NCBI RefSeq assembly: GCF_028453695.1
Contig: NC_135775.1
Coordinates: forward strand, 6,030,046 to 6,094,045
DNA from: Augochlora pura
Taxonomy: Eukaryota; Arthropoda; Insecta; Hymenoptera; Halictidae
Reading direction: 5' to 3'
Length of the DNA: 64,000 bases
Below are positions 1 to 10,312 of the stretch, one piece after another. Positions within the stretch are counted from its first letter, which is position 1, and every line of letters starts with the position of its first letter. The notes under the pieces were generated by a model. The model was not told the origin of the DNA and made no database searches. It saw nothing but the letters and a program-made list of their open reading frames with translations. The position numbers were made by a program, and so were the translations under genes.

Positions 1-1022
1 TTTCGTGGCCGATGCGCGCCGTACCGAAGTGGTTAAGGCGGAAAACCTCGTGAAAATGAAAATCTTGCTTCCACCCTGCCGCCTAATTTGCTCGCGGGAT
101 GCGACGAGAATGCGTCTCGCGTGCGTTCCGGCGAGCATTTGTACGCCGGTCTTTTTTTTCGAAAAGTCGTCGATACGCGCGAAAAGTACCCAGGTAAAAA
201 CCAGGACCGTTTTGAACCTCTCTTTTCATAGCGCATCGCGAACCTCTATTGTGGCCGCGGATTGAATCAACGATAGAAACAATGGGATAGAAAATAGATA
301 GCGCGCGCGAAAGTGGAAATAAAAAAACCGGCATGTATTTCAAAAAACATTGTTCTTTATGAATTCATTCGCACAGCTGTGTAACGATGTGGTTGTTGTG
401 TAACGATCAGCTGTAGAATAAAAATATTCATTCGAATGCGAGAGCATTTCTAAGCGAAAACGTACTCTTCCATTTGTATTGTGCGCGATACAACGGACAT
501 TGTGTGCTGAGTAAAAAAGCCTTTGTGAGCATAGGTCGAAATTTTAATCGGTTCCGATATGTTAACATTTCTGATTGATAGCTTTGTAAATCGCTCTTTT
601 AATGTCTTCGTTCAATTATTGACGATTGATTTCAATGAGAATCAGTCAGCAGTGAATCGGCAATTGTGGATCTTGTCAGTAATACATAAATCCATCAATA
701 TTACATAGTTATTAGTTTTTTGTTATTTTCATATTATTAATACTTTGCCGTCCGCACGTCTTGTACAACTTTGCTCGACCCCGGCAACACTAATTCAGAT
801 TACTTTGCTTGTCACCGGCAGTTCTTAAGGTAAGCTCTTAGATCTTATTTATTTATCAGCAGATTATAAATTCTCAAGTTTTACTAATCTCATCGTTAGT
901 TCTCGCGAGTTTTCAATCCTGTCTCCTTATTTTCATAAAATTTCGAAAATATACATATGTAGATAAATGTAAAATTTGTTAGATTAATGTACTTCTTTAT
1001 TTACATTTTCTTTGGTAATTAC

Positions 1023-1160
1023 TCAGTATTTCTCTTTTAGATGATACGAAGTAAAATAATCTGTAAAATGAAACGCAAATCCACAAGACTTGCACATTAA
1101 ATTTGTTGTTCTTTTTATTTTGCTTTTGAAACATACACGGCAATTTCTTTCTTTAATTTC
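1023..1160 (-). pseudogene. piggyBac transposase, C-terminal cysteine-rich domain fragment
   Basis: The open frame reads ERNCRVCFKSKIKRTTNLMC and continues KSCGFAFHFTDYF then TSYHLKEKY before TGA. CxxC, a spacer of about 12 residues, a second CxxC and a closing YH match the zinc-binding cysteine-rich domain at the end of piggyBac transposases. That domain binds the transposon end DNA. Two later metal ligands usual in the family look lost: FH stands where LC is common, and DYF where a Cys-Phe is common. The frame runs open to about 1208 upstream, but those residues come from the N-terminal region read out of frame. The DDD catalytic core is absent. The domain call comes from motif recognition, not an alignment. 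Confidence 0.72.
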
Positions 1161-1242
1161 ATACGTCAAAGTAGATTGGAACGTCAGATAAGTTGTCCGC
1201 GCATTCATCGTGAATAATCGTATCTTCTTTTTCGTCTGCCAT
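1159..1242 (-). pseudogene. piggyBac transposase, N-terminal fragment
   Basis: An ATG at 1242-1240 opens 27 codons beginning MADEKEDTIIHDEC and then stops at TGA (1161-1159). A short, strongly acidic start is usual for piggyBac transposases, whose N-termini are disordered and rich in Asp and Glu. The fragment lies inside the element and reads the same way as the C-terminal fragment just downstream, but in another frame. The stop falls within a few bases of where C-terminal homology begins, so the internal deletion junction is near 1160. It is a broken gene and not expected to be functional. Confidence 0.6.
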
Positions 1243-1395
1243 GATGAAAGGGCACATGTACTTATAAAAACAAAAAACTTTCTGACGTGTGTAACTTATT
1301 GTTACTTAAACGAAACTAGAACAGAACACCACGTCATATTGAGCGGTACCATGCGTGTTACGCCACTATAGTGACGCCGGACGGCATAGTGTTAA

Positions 1396-4300
1396 TTGTT
1401 ATGCTAAAATTCGAATATGTTTATACCCCGAAAAAGATTGATCTTTTGACCTACGTTTACTGAGGCTCTTTAACTCATAATCAGTACAATGCGCCCCATA
1501 TACCATACAAATATCGAATCGCTTTGCTTTAACTACGCACACAGAGAATTATACCCGTTAAATACTAAATAAATAACCGGCTAAATTGTGTACCGAAGGC
1601 ATTAGCGCGAGAGGCCGTTGTTTGTCTACGGGCGGAATTCCCTTGGGTAAAATTCCTGTAACGCGTCCCGATTAATTCGAACGCGGGAATCCAACGAAGG
1701 AAAAAAGTCAATTACGATCGAAGGAGAATCGACGGCAAGAACAAACCGGAGATAATGGAAATTCCGTGTACCCGGCGCAGATTTTAGACTACTCATAACA
1801 GCGGGGAATATTCATCGGGAATATTTCCCCGGTCTCGGCGATCGGCCCCCCTCGCGGCCTCCGGCAGCTTTTTAACAATCCGAGGGATCGATCCGCGAAT
1901 TAACCGCCTAACGAGAAAACTTGCCAGCCGTTGCAATCGCGGCGCAGTCGCGCTCTCTGTCTCTGTGTCGGCGCCGGGCGGCGGCGGCGTCGGCGGCGGA
2001 TCGTCTGTCTCGAGAGTCAACAATGGAAAAATTGCCGGCAGATGAATATTCGAAACGGCGGGCACAAGCAAATCGTTAAATGGAAGAGACGTCGGATAAT
2101 TCTGTAGTTTCGCCGCTCCGGCGAGAGATCTCTTATTTATTCACGCGCGTCCCCGTTGATAACGATGAATGTTCCCAGCCCGCCCCTCTCCCTCTCTCTC
2201 TCCCTCTCTCTTTCGCTCTGCAATTTTTCACGAGAAACTCATTTTCCCAACGTTCCGACATATTTCGCGAAAACTTATTTCTCATCGTTCCGCGCGGAGA
2301 TCCCCGCCGCGACGTTCCGATAGCGAAACTCTCCGCGTTCATCCTCGTCGTCCTTTTGTTTTCAACTGCCTCTCGCCGCCCGCCCCGCGACTCGTCCGAG
2401 CACGATAAACGAAGCCCGAGTCAAAGAAGCAGTTAGTTAGTTTATTTTTCGCCAGCGGAAGATTTCGACGCCGAAAGAATGCTTTAAAACCGGGAGTGCT
2501 GCTCCGCGAGAACCAGATCGTTGTACAGCGGCGGTGGTTACTTTGTCGAATAAACTTATGTTTCGGAATAGTTTAAACGCCTTCCGCCTCGTAATTCGAC
2601 GTGTTTATAGTTTCATAGTAAAATTAAGTGGCGAGACTCTTTGGAACTTGTACAATGACGCGGTCTAAACCACTTACAATTACAAGGTAACTGGTCGAAG
2701 TTGTCAGTCGAAGCTTCGACGGCTTTTTGTACATTTTGAGACAGTGTCGGGATATTTTATATTGGCACTTTATATTTTTTTACTACGAAGACTGAGTAGT
2801 GGAGATTGAAAATAGTAGATTAGAAGAATGTGAATATGTATTATTTTTAGTTTGTCAAAATTCGTTGAAACAGAAGAAATTTACTATCTGGTTTCGTTGT
2901 TCATGAAATATGCTACATCTCAGTTTCTATTTTCTGTGACATCTTTCTAATTTTATTAGAATCGGAACGTGGGTGTATTATACAGCATCACTCAGACTCA
3001 TTTCAATTTCTAAACGACCGTCAAGATACTATTCAGATCCAAAAGCTTAATAATATAATTTGAACGCTCTAAGGTATCGCTTCCTTTATCAAACCTCGAT
3101 AACTTGCTTTCAAATATATTGAATCAGTTGTTAATTTTATTTCCCTCACAATTATCTCAAACAGGAAGACTATTGCATTTTAATCCAGTGCTGTAGCAAT
3201 AGATTGAAGAAAATCTTTTAACCGTGCGAAATTTTCGAAGTTGCGGTTTAACGGACGGTGTTAAGCAGAGCAACTATCACCAAAGTTCCATCATTCTAAG
3301 TTCGCGACAGGCCACCGGAGAAAGCTTTCAGTCCGCGGCGCCGATGACAGAGAAAATTCTTAGACAAGCAAGGGAATTTCAAGGAACTCGTCAGGCAACT
3401 CGTGCGTCATTGCGAGGCACGCTCGCAATTTTCGTTATGTCGTAGGATCCGTCATCGCTGTTCCCGACCGAGAGAGAAAAAACATTTAAGCCCACTTATC
3501 GAGCATGGTGCGCTGTCGCGCGAGTACTCCCGGGTCCCAATGGGAACCCGAGGCTACTGTTCTCGTCGAAAGATTCCCAAGAACGAAGACGAGCCGAGTA
3601 TCGTTTCCCCAGCTTGTATCGTCGGTAGTGTATCGTCCACGAAATTACTTTTCTAGTGACTTGGAACTTTCCGCGAGATAAAGTTTCCAGCGTGTCCTCC
3701 CTCCGACCTCACCCTCATCATCCACCTCGCCCCCCCTCTCTCTCTCTCTCTCTCTTTCCCCTTTTCCCGACCACCGCCCGTCCGCCGTTTCCCGGCTCTC
3801 TTCCCCGTCCTTTTTCCATTGTCCTTTTATATCTTTTTCTCGGCTCGTTTCCCGACTCTTTCGTTTGCGCGACCCGCGCCGTAGCGCTGTTGCATCCGCA
3901 CGCGTATCCCGCTCCCGCTCTCGTTCAATGTTTTACCCGGTGCACGGCAGCGATGCGGCCCGTTCCGCACGGCGATGCACAAGCGTTGCATCGGGGCGCA
4001 CTGCTGGTTACCGCCTGTCGCACAGCAACAACCGTCCGCGCATACGGGCTGAGTCAATAACAGCTGTTATCTTAACTCGCTACCTATTGCTTTGACGGAA
4101 AACCCTGTTGCAACGGATGCGTTCGCCCGGCCTTTCTCCGACCGTACCGTCGCTTCCCGACCGTGATTGTCTTCGCCGAGGTATTTAGCCGTGCGCGTCC
4201 TTTGATCTTCCCCGTGTAAATGAACGTCTTGCAATCAGGAATGCGACTTTTAAACAACTTTACTACGATATTATGAAATTGTTTAGCGTAAATATTTCGA

Positions 4301-4647
4301 GCGCGGCTTTTGTATGATTTAATTGTGCGTTTAAATTTTTATAATTAGAAGAAGATAAAATTGTGTTTGGTATTAGTAAATGCTATTTCCAAGTGCAATT
4401 CTTGTCACTTCGCAATTTTTTAATGCGATAATGTGGTATTATTTAGTATAGAACTGTATTATGCAGCTTTCTGCATGTTTCGATTACGTTCTCATATTTA
4501 CTGAGGTACAAAACGTCAGAATTGAGCTTGGTATAAGTATTTAAGTATTTTTAGAAGTCTACATTAAATTGGTAAATGGAAGCAGGACTTAAGCTTCTCG
4601 AAATGCATTAGCGTACAGTTGTTTAATAAGAGCATCTCTTCTAACAG
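1396..4647. other. Non-coding spacer, CpG-rich blocks at about 1.6-2.6 and 3.4-4.2 kb
   Basis: No gene is identified. The CpG-rich blocks keep frames open by chance, including a minus-strand run from about 2150 down to 1793 with a proline-rich stretch. A pure (CT)10 lies at 3736-3755 within a longer pyrimidine run, and a short hairpin lies at 3531-3550. Confidence 0.6.
3736..3755. repeat. (CT)10 microsatellite
   Basis: A pure CT dinucleotide run follows a C7 tract inside a longer pyrimidine-rich stretch. Confidence 0.9.
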
Positions 4648-4764
4648 GAGATCCCAGCTTATTTTCGTCCAGACGAGTCCGACGTCGAGACCAACCATAT
4701 GTGTACAATACCTTGCAAAAGGTTTTCGAAGGAGTCCGTATATACTAAAAATATCTTAAAAATG
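4648..4764 (+). CDS. Candidate internal coding exon, unknown protein (upstream of a pair)
   Basis: This 117-nt segment sits between an acceptor (tctcttctaacag) and a consensus donor (ATG|GTAAGT). It is open throughout in phase 0, giving 39 residues that start EIPAYFRPDESDVETNHMCT and end KESVYTKNILKM. An in-frame TAA lies directly upstream in the acceptor, so the frame opens only within the proposed exon. The segment is clearly richer in G and C than the AT-rich flanks. A second candidate exon 292 nt downstream continues in the same phase to a stop codon. I do not recognise the protein. A 39-codon open stretch is not rare by chance, so the splice signals and composition carry the call. No upstream exon was found. 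Confidence 0.3.
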
Positions 4765-5056
4765 GTAAGTGTATCATTATTTTCATAAATACTATTGTAC
4801 AAAGCAAGCAATGAAATTTAAAAAAAATTCAAACCAGATCTCACACTTAATATCCATTTTTGAAGTCTAAGAACTTGCGTACTTCCAGCTTTTCCTTTAC
4901 ACGAAGAAGTGGAATTGTTTAAATTTCCCATCGATTGTAAATTAACACTAATTTTGGTTTACAAACGTGTATGTAATTCTAATAAAAATATTTTTAATCG
5001 ACACTAATGCTCTAAACAAGATCAGAGCCATTTTAGTCACCTTCACCCTGCATCAG

Positions 5057-5125
5057 AAAGAAGATCGAGCGTTGCATCTTAACAATTACAACTCGAACCA
5101 CAGCGACGAAGCATCGAATCTGTAA
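5057..5125 (+). CDS. Candidate terminal coding exon, unknown protein
   Basis: After a pyrimidine-rich acceptor (cttcaccctgcatcag) the frame that continues the 4648-4764 exon runs 22 codons, KEDRALHLNNYNSNHSDEAS then NL, and ends at TAA (5123-5125). The C-terminus is polar and Asn/Ser-rich, with no membrane segment. GC content again rises above the flanking intron-like DNA. A GTAAGT overlaps the stop codon at 5122, but the next AG (about 5153) is too close for a normal intron, so a terminal exon is the simpler reading. No clear AATAAA follows in the next few hundred bases, which weakens the call. Confidence 0.25.
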   Translation, partial: KEDRALHLNNYNSNHSDEASNL

Positions 5126-6470
5126 GTTGAGCTCTGTACCTCAATTCTCTAGGTTGGTAACCGCGCGACTTAAGGTTCGCGGTCTCGAAAGTCGAGCTTC
5201 GAGACTCGAACGCAGTTAAAGTAGGCGAGGACGACGAACAGAGTTCGGAGCAGAAAATGAGCGACTCGTCAAGTGAGAAGATACCGAAGACAAGAAAAAA
5301 TAGCCCCCGACCTCGCACGCGGAGGTGGAAGTTGCGCGAGCCAGCAGACCGAGAGCCGCTTCCCAAGTTATGCAGAAACTTTGGCTCCAGGCAGCTCGAA
5401 AGTGCTGCAAAATATTACTCGAAACGGGCGAACGGCGCCGACAAGCGACGCCCCGTATAAATGATAGGAACGTTCGCTTCTTGACGAGTCAGCGGCTCCC
5501 TTCTTTATCGTTCCGTGGCAACTTTCGCCCACCTTGTATTCTATCCTCGGGACCGGGCAACTTTTTCACTCGAATTCGATTACCATCGACCCTGCTTATG
5601 AGCCAAACATCTCCCTCGAGTTCCTATCGCGTTCCGAAACGTTGTGCAGAAGCCGAGGAAAGAAAGCTTCCTGTTTCCGGAAGGTATGTGGTTCAATCAG
5701 GTTGATTATTTTACGTGATAGAGGTATCTTCGCTGTGGCGGATATTATTTGTTACAAATGAGTTTAGTTGCGAAAAGACCTTTTATATAATTTATAAATT
5801 TGTTTCGATATCTTAACGAGGCGAACACTTTGTGTGGCAATATTTAGTAGGAAGGGATGACTGTCAAAAAGGCAAGTATCAAAAATGTGAATAAATAGTA
5901 AAAACAGTAAAATATAAAACTGTCTATACAAATACCTAAATACCCTTTACCTTGTTTAAAAATTCAGAATTGAAAAGTAGAATTTTATTTCGATTTAAAA
6001 ACAGCACCTAACAACAATTTTTTGATACAAAGAACGAATCCATAGTTTGTTATTTGACTGAACTAGCAAATCAAAAAGCTTTCATTTCGTCAAGAAAAAT
6101 TGTCAACGAGCAATAAAAGAAAGAAACAGGATAAAACTACCCGTGGAAGGAAACAAAAGCGTTTCCAGTCGTTTGAATTCACAGAAAGTCGGATAAGATG
6201 TTCAGAATGACAAGATTCGGCTCACCTGGGACGCCGTAGGTTACGGCGAGAACAAAGACAGTTTACACCTGTAACATGTGTACAGAAACGACAAGTTTGC
6301 GACCCAGGGCGCAGAGTTAAGAGGCACGCCGCGCCTTCTTTCCTACGATCTAAGGTATTTTCTTCCTTCCGGGGACTTTTCCGCGCGTCCAATCCAATTC
6401 GCAGACGTCACACTTTCTTCTCAATAATGAAGAGGCGTGTGACAGAAAGTGAATCTTAAACTAGACTTAC
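5126..6470. other. Non-coding spacer
   Basis: No supported gene is present. A CpG-richer part at 5120-5700 contains overlapping short basic open frames, including an ATG at 5257 in a fair start context followed by 67 codons rich in Arg and Lys, but no splice or conservation evidence separates it from chance. A minus-strand CAG|GTGAGC donor-like site lies at about 6224-6232 without an open exon behind it in the required phase. Confidence 0.5.
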
Positions 6471-6556
6471 GGTGAACGTTCTCTGCTTTGGGAGCGCTCC
6501 AGTCGCACGGACTCGCTTGATTTCGTCCAGCAAGCCATATTTTTTATTAAATCCTT
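6471..6556 (-). CDS. Candidate internal coding exon, possibly exon 2 of the signal-peptide gene at 46.6 kb
   Basis: On the minus strand a strong acceptor (ttttcacttcctgattcttttag) precedes 86 nt that end at ACC|GTAAGT. Entered in phase 1, the phase left by the 46547-46613 exon, it is open throughout and reads GFNKKYGLLDEIKRVRATGA then LPKQRTFT, a basic, helix-like segment. The split codon would be C plus AA, giving Gln directly after the signal peptide. Phase 0 is also open (KDLIKNMACW...), so the frame is not decided by stops alone. If the link holds, the intron is about 40 kb. I do not recognise the protein. Splice strength and phase match are seen; membership of the same gene is inference. 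Confidence 0.3.
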
Positions 6557-9403
6557 CTAAAAGAATCAGGAAGTGAAAACCGTGGCTGGAAACGACAATT
6601 TTAGCGCACGTTTTGCTGCGACGTCCTCGAACGGCTTATTACAACTTCAAACTTTGTTTAATCTCTTATCTGCGGACGACGTGTAGTACGGAAATGGCAA
6701 TTTCGCATCTTACAACAAAAATAGTACGTGTATGATTTAAGTTAAAATGGTTGATTAAATATATTCATTTTCGCATATTTTAGAATAATTCTAGAACTGC
6801 GCCCAGCGTGGTCCATAAAACGCATACAAAATTTATCTGAAAAATAGATTGTGACGTGCTTAATATTCTTCAATAAATTTAATAACATAATTAAAATAGA
6901 CAAAAAGCTCTTCGCAAAATTTGTATACTATGGAATATCTTTGTTTAAATATTATCGACGACATTGCCTATTTTTAAATATACGCTACATGTAAATGTAT
7001 GTTTAGTTTACAAAACAATTTTCATACTAAATAATACCACAATTTTGGAAGGAGTTAGAAACCTAATTCCAATCCCGATTTCAATGTTTATTTTTGGCAA
7101 TGTACACAAAATTGAGAACTCGATTGAAACACGCGTTGCCGCAGCAATAAAATTGGGAAACGATAACTTTTGTCAGCAATTTCTGCGCATAACTGCAAAC
7201 ACGTGCACCATTCGCTTGTACCAAACACGACTTTCGTCGGATCTCCCTCAAATAAGCAAGGCGCACACTAAAGTTTCATCCTAAACAATATCGCGAGTTG
7301 CGGAGTAGAAATATCGGGAAATTGGCCTCGGAATGCTCGGTCGCCGAAACTTGGGTTTTGTTTGAGCGCAGCCGTCTGATAGACAGCAGCGGCGCTGCGT
7401 CTGGTACGAGTATATTTATAAACAGCGCGCGTTGACCCGTTTCTACCCCCGAGTTATCCGCGAGCTAGAAAACGGATACGCGGGGGCCGGTGTGTTATTG
7501 CTTTTACCGTTTCCGTCGCGCTAGTCGCATAGACAACGTACGACTTCCGATCGACGGGAAAAACAGCTGCGGGGTGCGGCGCGTTACAGGGGGCGAGCAA
7601 CACACTCCTCGGTTCCCACGAGTAATAATACACCTTTCAGTTACTTTTCGCGCGGTGGATGCTACCGTCTTCCGTGCTATGTATATTTCATACGCGCGTT
7701 TCGAGAAACGCGTGCGCGCTGCGAGCAACCGCGGGAGCGCGTTCCGCGCGGTCGATCCGACCGCGAGAGAGGAGCGAACCCGAGAAACTTCCGACACCCC
7801 CTGCTCTCGGATTCATCGCGCTGGAATCCCCGATGATATCTCCGTCGCGGCGACAACCCGATAATATTCATTGAAAATCGGCCTGGAAAATACGTACCGG
7901 CTCTGCCGCTGTCGTTTTCTACTCGCGATTCCGTGGGAGAAGAATTTCGCACCCTATTCTTGGTACCTTAACGTCTATTGTATCTGGCAGTTTGTTCGGG
8001 GAAGGGTGCTGCTGCTGCATTTTAGATTTCAATCTTGTCTTCCGCGCTAAACGATAATGGCAACAAGAACGGCGTCTTTCTTCAATCGTCGAATCCACGT
8101 GGTACGGTTTATTCTTGTACCGAGAGTAATTTGTTGAACGATCGAATCGCTGTATGTAATTTTATCTGCACTGGTTGCACACTTTGCAAAGGGTGTAATT
8201 TACTGTAACTGTACTGTATACATTTGATTTTCTTCGAAGTCTATTTAAACGCGACATTTTATAAAAGATTCATTTGTATGAAGAAGGGGCACTATACTAT
8301 GCACTATGCTATGCACATATAAAGTAACTGAGTCGGCCATTTTGAAAGTGACCTATGTTCACTTATATTGAGATTAAAGTATTTAAGGGTTTGCGTTTCA
8401 AAAAGAAGTGTAAATTAAGTGTATCTAGGAGACTTAAATTTACAATTCCTAATAAAATAATAACAGTAACTAAGTGAATAATATTCGCGTTACTACAGTC
8501 AACTAAAAAATTGACAAACAGTCAGTTTTAAAAATAATAGCTCCAATTTTCGTAAATAAACGTAAATAACGATTGAAAAATTATCGGAAAAACCATACGC
8601 GATCGATGGCAGTGGCTTCGGCGATATCTAAGATAGGAATCGAAGATGCAGTGATATTTGTCGAGCTATCGCGGCGGCAAGAAACATCGTGTAGCTCTGT
8701 TCGAGATATTCGACCTCGATTCGCCGAGATAGATCGTGGAACGCCGGCTGATTGTCGACGCTGGATCCATCAGCATCTCGTCGCCGCGTAATTCGTCGTC
8801 CGCCACGGGCTTTCGAGTCTAATTATCGCGCGCTCCCGCCGAAAGCTTTTACAACCGGGCTACCGATAAAAGCTGGGCCAACTAACACGCAGTTATCGAA
8901 TTCCCCATTTTTCGGCCTCCGGTGCCGCGCCCCTTGATATCGTTAATGGATCGCGGCCACGCCACCGTCCCCTCCAATTCATCGACCATAATTTCGAAAT
9001 CCTCTAAGAAATTGATCCGCCTTCGTAAAGAACCCCTACCAACTATCGTCAATTTTCCACCGGCTGTTATTCCATCGAAACAGCGGTTTAATTTACAAGT
9101 TCTGGCAATATCTGTTAACGAATTTATTTGGCTTTGTTGTGCGGCGAACAGTGCAAATACGCTCTCGTAACTTGCGTAATGGCTATTTAATATTTCAGTG
9201 CTGACGAAGAGTGCATCTAGATGAATGCTTTGCGGTAACTCTTCTGGCACGCTGTAGCTACAGCACGGTGTAATGCAATTCGATGCTTCTGCTATTAACG
9301 AGCGTTGCCGTGCTCAAAATTTGTACATAATTGAATATTTTTGGGAAACTGTTGCATTAGCTTCGACTGCATCGTTCGCGGAGGAGCGTCGAAAATTCGG
9401 GGA
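6557..9403. other. Non-coding spacer with a CpG-rich block at about 7.35-7.95 kb
   Basis: No supported gene is present. The CpG block has a TATATTTATAAAC sequence at about 7411 and two near-perfect short hairpins (7695-7712 and 7747-7765). A minus-strand frame at 8882-9250 stays open for 122 codons but shows no family motif or splice support. Confidence 0.5.
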
Positions 9404-9905
9404 CATGTTCGACGATGTTTGAAACTGTTTGAATATGTTTGAGCACGTTACTGTTACATTTTAACGCAGACTGCGCACGGTCTACAAAGTTATCTATTAA
9501 AATTGTTTATGAAAAAGCTTGAAAACGTGACGGAGAACGTGTTCGTCGATGTTTGAATATATTTCACTGAGTTTGTTCTCGTTTCTATTACATTTCTAAG
9601 GCAGGCTGCACTACAAAGAACAGCTACAAGATTACTTATTAAAAATGTTCATAAGAAAGCTTGAAATATTAACCAAGAATAAATTGTTCGATGTTTGAAG
9701 CTGTTTGTATGTGCTTCAGCTCGTTTCTATTAAACTTGAAGGTAGCCTCAAGGTACGTCTAGAAGATAATCTACCAGAATCGCTCACAAATGTGCTTAAA
9801 AAATTCTTAAAAATTACAGCATCTGTTCGACAGTGTCTGAAGCCGTTCGGTTACGTTCGCGTCCGTTTCTACCGCATTTCCAGGATACTTCGCGCACAGG
9901 GGATT
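9404..9905. repeat. Decayed minisatellite, about 140-bp unit, four copies
   Basis: The landmark GATGTTTGAA recurs at 9414, 9548 and 9690, with a weaker CAGTGTCTGAA at 9831, giving steps of 134, 142 and 141. Other parts repeat in step, including TCTATTAAA- and CTTATTAAA-like words, GAAAGCTTGAAA, and TCGTTTCTATTA. The copies are diverged, so this is an old tandem duplication. Confidence 0.75.
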
Positions 9906-10261
9906 ACTTCAGGAGAGCTGTAATCCGTTCGGAGGCCGCCGCGGCGATTATTCTCCCCAATTAAACGGCTCCGAGGGTTCATTTTTTTTTTTTTCGTGAC
10001 GTCCCAGTTGGTAGGCAGATTATCGACGGCAATCGCAATCTCTATTAACCTCATTACTCGCGATCGGTATTCGCCGGGCCATCTTCGAGGCTAATTGACC
10101 GCGTTGCCCCTGTACAAAGCAACAAGAGAGCACGAAGGCAAACGAGCTCCGGCGCCCTCGCCGGAGGACTCGTTAATCGCGATAAGTATTCCGGTGGAAT
10201 AACGATCGATCGGTTCGCCCTCGAACTTTGTTATTCGACGAAGGAGGGGCGGAAGCGGGAC

Positions 10262-10262
<1 letters not shown>

Positions 10263-10302
<40 letters not shown>

Positions 10303-10312
10303 AGAGAGAGAG
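10263..10312. repeat. (GA)n microsatellite
   Basis: About 18 uninterrupted GA units are followed by one TA interruption and six more units. The Arg-Glu repeat in the overlapping open frame is a by-product of this tract. Confidence 0.95.

Larger units (their letters stand above)
737..1395 (-). mobile_element. piggyBac-type DNA transposon, internally deleted copy
   Basis: The element is bounded by TTAA at 737-740 and 1392-1395, the target duplication made by piggyBac transposases. The terminal repeats match: the left end reads TACTTTGCCGTCCG after TTAA, and the right end, reverse-complemented, reads CACTATGCCGTCCG, which is 12 of 14 identical; both continue into CGTC after one indel. Inside, on the minus strand, are the start and the cysteine-rich end of a transposase, joined with the middle missing. 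The whole copy is about 660 bp, whereas an autonomous piggyBac element is over 2 kb. It cannot make its own transposase but could have been moved by one from elsewhere. The ends and the protein fragments are seen directly; the family assignment rests on the TTAA plus the C-terminal motif. Confidence 0.78.

Noticed and set aside
1793..2150. Minus-strand frame of about 118 codons with a proline-rich stretch
   Set aside because: It is attractive by eye, but it has no ATG, the CpG-rich composition explains the lack of stops, and no family was recognised.
2660..2730. Minus-strand MYKKPSKLRLTTSTSYLVI followed by GTAAGT
   Set aside because: A CAAAATG-like start and a donor are present, but a 19-codon frame is expected often by chance and no promoter or partner exon was seen.
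5257..5460. 67-codon basic frame MSDSSSEKIPKTRKNS...
   Set aside because: The start context is good, but two other frames are open over the same bases and nothing else supports translation.
6230..6272. Minus-strand 43-nt segment between acceptor and CAG|GTGAGC donor
   Set aside because: In the phase needed after 6471-6556 it hits a stop at once (GTG TAA).
8882..9250. 122-codon minus-strand frame
   Set aside because: It has no motif, splice support or homologue I recognise; kept only as a spacer note.
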